Origin: Chitinophagales bacterium
GTDB taxonomy: Bacteria; Bacteroidota; Bacteroidia; Chitinophagales; Saprospiraceae
Reading direction: 5' to 3'
DNA: 64,000 nt
NCBI GenBank assembly: GCA_017303875.1
Contig: JAFLBP010000024.1
Coordinates: forward strand, 1 to 64,000
The notes below the pieces were generated by a model that saw only the letters and a program-made list of their open reading frames with translations, was not told the origin of the DNA and made no database searches. Each line of letters begins with the position of its first letter. Within the stretch, counting starts at the first letter, position 1. The position numbers and the translations under genes were made by a program. This document shows positions 61,232 through 64,000 of the stretch, in pieces.

Positions 61232-61795
61232 TTATTGCCGGGTCAGCACGGCGCGTTGAAAAGCTGAAAAAGGAAAGGTTTGTACTTCGGGAATATCTTC
61301 CCCTTCATGCACGCTGTTGCCGGTTTGGCTGACGGGTTTTTCTTTCCCCGACATTACTTCAAAAACCATTGTGCGTTCGTCGGTTTTTTCATAAGTACAC
61401 AAAATGCGGTTGCCGCTCACTACAAACCAACACAACAATTTCGGTCCTGTGAGGTAAGATTCCATCACAATGCTGTTGCGCTCATCCACGCGCCACAAGC
61501 CTTTTTCCGGCGCTACCGGAACCAGCTCGTAAGGACGCCAGTCTTTGCTTTTATCGCCATAAATAATGCCGAAGGTGTAGCGCCCCTGGGTGGAGCTGTC
61601 TATCTGAAAAATTTCCAGACTCATGTCCACGCCAGGCCGGGGGCCGGTCGGAGAGTAAATCTGGAGATGCCCCGACCAGGTGCCCGTCCAGGATGCCGGG
61701 AACTGATTCAGGGAGTCTTGTTTTTGAGCGGTAGCATAGGACGCGACCAGAAACAACAGTCCGATCGCAAGCGATAATTTAAATTTTTCCAACAT
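61232..61795 (-). CDS. Exported protein of unknown function
   Basis: A 187-residue exported protein (signal peptide MLEKFKLSLAIGLLFLVASYATAQ). The mature part opens with FPASWTGTWSGHLQIY and has YGDKSKDWRPYELVPV and NRILCTYEKTDERTMVFEV, which read like the strands of a small beta-barrel, perhaps lipocalin-like. No catalytic motif is seen. The ATG at 61795 opens the signal peptide and overlaps the end of folB by 17 bp, so translation is probably coupled. It is followed 8 bp later by the YdjM-like gene. Confidence 0.72.
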   Translation of the reverse strand: MLEKFKLSLAIGLLFLVASYATAQKQDSLNQFPASWTGTWSGHLQIYSPTGPRPGVDMSLEIFQIDSSTQGRYTFGIIYGDKSKDWRPYELVPVAPEKGLWRVDERNSIVMESYLTGPKLLCWFVVSGNRILCTYEKTDERTMVFEVMSGKEKPVSQTGNSVHEGEDIPEVQTFPFSAFQRAVLTRQ

Positions 61796-62291
61796 AGGTA
61801 ACCATACAGTTGTCGCAGATGCAGCCGCCAAAACGGCGCTCCAGATGTTCACGGGAGGCAGGATGCAGGTTGGGGTGCCGTGCCCAGGCCGATTCCTGAT
61901 CGTAAAGGATGAATTTTTTCTTGCAGGAGGGGCATTCTTTCATAAAGTCGAACTCTTCCTCCACCCAGGCTTGCGCCACGGGGCCGCCAACGGGCGGGTT
62001 GAGCTTGCGCACGCGGATGCGCATACCCTGCAATTGAAACTGATGCTTCATGCGTTTGACAATGCCGTTGAGGGCATGCTCAATGAGCTTGCGCGATTCC
62101 GACATTTCCAATTTGCACAAATGGTAAATGGTCTCGTAATTGATGGTTTTCGACAGATCATCCTGAACGCCCGCGGTTGGCGGTACGCTGACGTAAAGAT
62201 CTATCACAAACTCGGAGCCCAGCACCTGTTCGGCGTCGTGCACCCCAATTTTTGCATGAAATCGCATGCCCTCCAGGGCTATCCAGGCCAT
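61779..62291 (-). CDS. folB: Dihydroneopterin aldolase with C-terminal Cys-rich (CWC-like) domain
   Basis: A 170-residue protein. Residues 1-118 are dihydroneopterin aldolase, which cleaves dihydroneopterin in folate synthesis; the expected active-site residues Glu21, Tyr52, Glu71 and Lys96 are present (HDAEQVLG, NYETIYHL, LIEHALNGI, VRKLNPPV). About 50 more residues follow, with Cys120-PS-C123-KKKF, then C157-I-C159-DN-C162. This spacing resembles the cysteine-rich CWC zinc-ribbon family. Most FolB proteins end near residue 120. It is 29 bp downstream of a small lipoprotein gene and overlaps the next gene by 17 bp. Confidence 0.9.
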   Translation of the reverse strand: MAWIALEGMRFHAKIGVHDAEQVLGSEFVIDLYVSVPPTAGVQDDLSKTINYETIYHLCKLEMSESRKLIEHALNGIVKRMKHQFQLQGMRIRVRKLNPPVGGPVAQAWVEEEFDFMKECPSCKKKFILYDQESAWARHPNLHPASREHLERRFGGCICDNCMVTYVGKI

Positions 62292-62320
62292 AAATCAGTT
62301 TTTTTACAAACAAATGGATA

Positions 62321-62689
62321 TTACTCAATCAACTCGCGCAGCAATTCGCGCTTGCCGGCAAGGCCCGGACATTGCGCCTGCAGCCGCTGTTCAAATGCGA
62401 CCACATCGGCGCCCTGCAATTTTCCATAACGGGCCAGCACGCTGCTCAGGCATTCGCGGGTTTGTTCATATTGCTGCTCAATAGCGCCCATTTTTTGCAT
62501 CAGCTCTACCGAACGGCTCGTGTCGGCAAGCATGGATTCCGCCTCGGCATTGAGCGATACCAGTGGCCCGGCACACTCGCAGTAAGCCTTGCTGAACTTG
62601 TCGAGCCGTACATCGGCCGGAGGGGCCTCATTGCAGGCAAAAAAAAGCAAAACCGGCAATAAAAAAATCGATAAAGCAGTTTTGAGCAT
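62321..62689 (-). CDS. Small lipoprotein of unknown function
   Basis: A 122-residue protein with a lipoprotein signal (MLKTALSIFLLPVLLFFAC, Cys19). The mature part is helical and charged, with four cysteines (AYCECAG, QTRECLSSVLARYG, AQCPGLAGK) that could form two disulfides. No family is recognised. A TAGCTTTG element lies 27 bp upstream. It is the first gene of a probable run with folB, the exported protein and the YdjM-like gene. Confidence 0.68.
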   Translation of the reverse strand: MLKTALSIFLLPVLLFFACNEAPPADVRLDKFSKAYCECAGPLVSLNAEAESMLADTSRSVELMQKMGAIEQQYEQTRECLSSVLARYGKLQGADVVAFEQRLQAQCPGLAGKRELLRELIE

Positions 62690-62715
62690 AGTTGCGCAAC
62701 TTTAAAATGCAGCGA

Positions 62716-62723
62716 CAAAGCTA
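62716..62723 (-). promoter_or_regulatory. -7 element of the small lipoprotein gene
   Basis: On the minus strand this reads TAGCTTTG, a match to TAnnTTTG, 26 bp before the ATG at 62689. Confidence 0.55.
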
Positions 62724-62838
62724 CCATTAAAAGCACATGTACACACTTAAAAGCCTGCAATCCTTCACTTTTTTAGCTTAAAAAAGAATTTTAGGAAAAA
62801 TATAACGCTTTAAAGTATACATGAATGTCACAGCTAAT

Positions 62839-62846
62839 TACATTTG
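62839..62846 (+). promoter_or_regulatory. -7 element of the DUF4339/dispanin genes
   Basis: TACATTTG matches TAnnTTTG, 98 bp before the start at 62945. No standard -33 element was seen. The rest of the 255-bp divergent gap is AT-rich without other features. Confidence 0.4.
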
Positions 62847-62944
62847 CCTGACCAACATTTTACTGGCTTATTTGATGCTTCAACGGAAATAATACGCTGC
62901 AGATCAATAATGCCGAAAAACCATCACGAAAATCAACTTGCTCT

Positions 62945-63592
62945 ATGAACGAGAATGCTTCCTTTGGCGGGGATGAAAAAAAGTATTTTTATACGGACGG
63001 CCAACGTCAGTTCGGCCCTTTCACCCTCGATGAACTGCGTGCACAATCCATCTCCCGTGAAACCCGCGTCTGGTTTCAGGGCTTGGAAAACTGGACGGTC
63101 GCCGCTCAGGTTCCGGAATTAGCCGCCCTGTTTGCCGCGCCACAGCAACCCCCGCAGTATCAGCAGCCCCCTTACCAACAACAACCACCATACCAACAGC
63201 CGCCACAGCAAACACCGAACTACAACGCGCCGCCACAAGCGCCCGGATACGGCGGCGGCAATATCGGCAACTATAATACCCTCGACGGTGGCGTAAACGC
63301 CCCACCGCAAAATCCTTATCAGCAAACACCCGGATACGGCGAGCGCCCACCCAAAAACTGGTTGATCGAATCCATTCTCGCTACCCTGTTCTGTTGCTGG
63401 CCCTTCGCTATCGCTGGTATCGTTAATGCCGCTAAAGTTGACAGTCGCTTCTATGCAGGCGACTATGATGGCGCAGAGCGCGCCGCTGCCGAAGCGAAAA
63501 AGTGGACAATGATCGCCTTCTGGTTAGGCATTTCCATCTTCGTTCTGTACTTCCTGTTCATCATCATCGCTGCCGGCGCTGGTAGCCTGTAA
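62945..63592 (+). CDS. DUF4339 (GYF_2) - CD225/dispanin membrane protein
   Basis: A 215-residue protein. Residues 15-60 are a GYF-2/DUF4339 domain (KYFYTDGQRQFGPFTLDEL, then VWFQGLENWTVAAQVPEL), a small module thought to bind Pro-rich partners. A Pro/Gln/Tyr-rich linker (PPYQQQ repeats) follows. The C-terminal part (PPKNWLIESILATLFCCWPFAIAGIVNA, then FWLGISIFVLYFLFIII) is a CD225/dispanin unit with a double-Cys intramembrane segment and a transmembrane helix, like interferon-induced membrane proteins. The linker could be its own ligand. A paralogue follows 13 bp later. Confidence 0.88.
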   Translation: MNENASFGGDEKKYFYTDGQRQFGPFTLDELRAQSISRETRVWFQGLENWTVAAQVPELAALFAAPQQPPQYQQPPYQQQPPYQQPPQQTPNYNAPPQAPGYGGGNIGNYNTLDGGVNAPPQNPYQQTPGYGERPPKNWLIESILATLFCCWPFAIAGIVNAAKVDSRFYAGDYDGAERAAAEAKKWTMIAFWLGISIFVLYFLFIIIAAGAGSL

Positions 63593-63605
63593 ACCTTCTC
63601 AAACA

Positions 63606-64000
63606 ATGGAACCATTTCAGGAATACAGCGAAAAAAAATATTTCTACACCAACGGACAGAGTCAGTTCGGCCCTTTCACCTATCAGGAGCTCGGCATGCA
63701 GGGTATTACTCCCGCAACGCAGGTCTGGTATCAGGGGCTGGAAAACTGGACGGCCGCAGGCAGCTTGCCGGAACTGGCAGGTCTGTTCGCCGCTGCCAAT
63801 AACACTTCTGTTCCGCCACCAACATCGGGATATTATGGCGGCAACTTCAACGACGGCAATACCCTCGACGCCGGCGTGAATGCTCCGCCCCAAAATCCTT
63901 ATCAGCAAGCACCGCCCTACGGCGAACGCCCGCCGAAAAACTGGTTGGTGGAGTCAATTCTGACCCTTTGCTGCTGCTGGCCCTTTTCTATCGCAGCCAT
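63606..64000 (+). CDS. Second DUF4339-dispanin paralogue (cut by window end)
   Basis: Only the first 131 codons are in the window. The reading frame opens MEPFQEYSEKKYFYTNGQSQFGPF and is open to base 64000. It repeats the neighbour's plan: DUF4339 domain (VWYQGLENWTAAGSLPEL), a Pro/Tyr/Gly-rich linker shorter than in the first copy, and the start of the dispanin segment (ERPPKNWLVESILTLCCCWPFSIAA), with three consecutive Cys where the first copy has two. It is a tandem duplication of the 62945 gene, 13 bp downstream of it, in one operon. Confidence 0.9.
   Translation, partial: MEPFQEYSEKKYFYTNGQSQFGPFTYQELGMQGITPATQVWYQGLENWTAAGSLPELAGLFAAANNTSVPPPTSGYYGGNFNDGNTLDAGVNAPPQNPYQQAPPYGERPPKNWLVESILTLCCCWPFSIAA

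Overview
The window reads as a stretch of chromosome from a moderately GC-rich member of the Bacteroidota, most likely of the Saprospiraceae/Lewinella type. The evidence is: four proteins with C-terminal type IX secretion (T9SS) sorting tails, promoter -7 elements of the form TAnnTTTG in front of many genes, few recognisable Shine-Dalgarno sequences, an exbB-exbD-exbD-tonB cluster of Bacteroidota type, a fused GH3/beta-lactamase, and a DUF4339/dispanin pair. No rRNA, tRNA, CRISPR array or prophage was seen. The family-level placement is an inference.

Layout. 1-371: direct repeats of about 90 bp. 0.48-7.7 kb: a secreted dockerin/T9SS protein, a lipoprotein glucosaminidase-LysM / GH113 pair, and a redoxin-like gene next to a cytochrome c/copper monooxygenase gene. 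7.7-12.1 kb: a VOC protein, a T9SS protein, a lipoprotein and an S1/P1-nuclease-like protein. 12.4-17.7 kb: an operon of GH3-beta-lactamase fusion, RDD membrane protein, DUF5691 and pdxH. 18.0-22.5 kb: a membrane protein, hisS, a GT22-like mannosyltransferase and an acyl-CoA dehydrogenase. 22.7-28.5 kb: an OmpA/PD40 protein, a nitroreductase, and a blaI - M56 protease pair behind a palindromic operator. 28.5-33.3 kb (minus strand): exbB-exbD-exbD-tonB-tonB-exbD. 33.6-39.5 kb: kdsA, an M1 peptidase with a probable outer-membrane barrel, rbfA and an S41 peptidase. 39.9-44.3 kb (minus strand): PhoD, gpsA, an alpha/beta hydrolase and a glycosyltransferase. 44.6-51.2 kb: a small secreted protein, a Tat-type Gfo/Idh protein, an HsdR-N-like nuclease-fold protein, a lipid kinase, a membrane-anchored patatin and purC. 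51.2-54.6 kb: a DnaA-box cluster, then dnaB carrying an intein. 54.6-64 kb: a membrane protein, an AddA/UvrD helicase, cdsA, a YdjM-like protein, folB with a zinc-ribbon tail, small lipoproteins, and two tandem DUF4339/dispanin genes, the last cut by the window edge.

The strongest unexplained signal is intergenic. Several sequence-unrelated families of degenerate 7-8 bp tandem repeats (GTGTTTnn, CAGTnAn, AATGATG, CCGCATT) are mostly arranged as inverted arms. They fill the gaps between genes almost from stop codon to start codon. One pair of arms forms a perfect 31-bp palindrome even though its units differ from each other; another flanks a 249-bp MITE-like element and supplies the last codons of a glycosyltransferase; another forms the leader of dnaB. 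The second notable system is a BlaI-regulated M56 protease whose usual beta-lactam sensor is replaced by three GldM-like domains and a T9SS tail.
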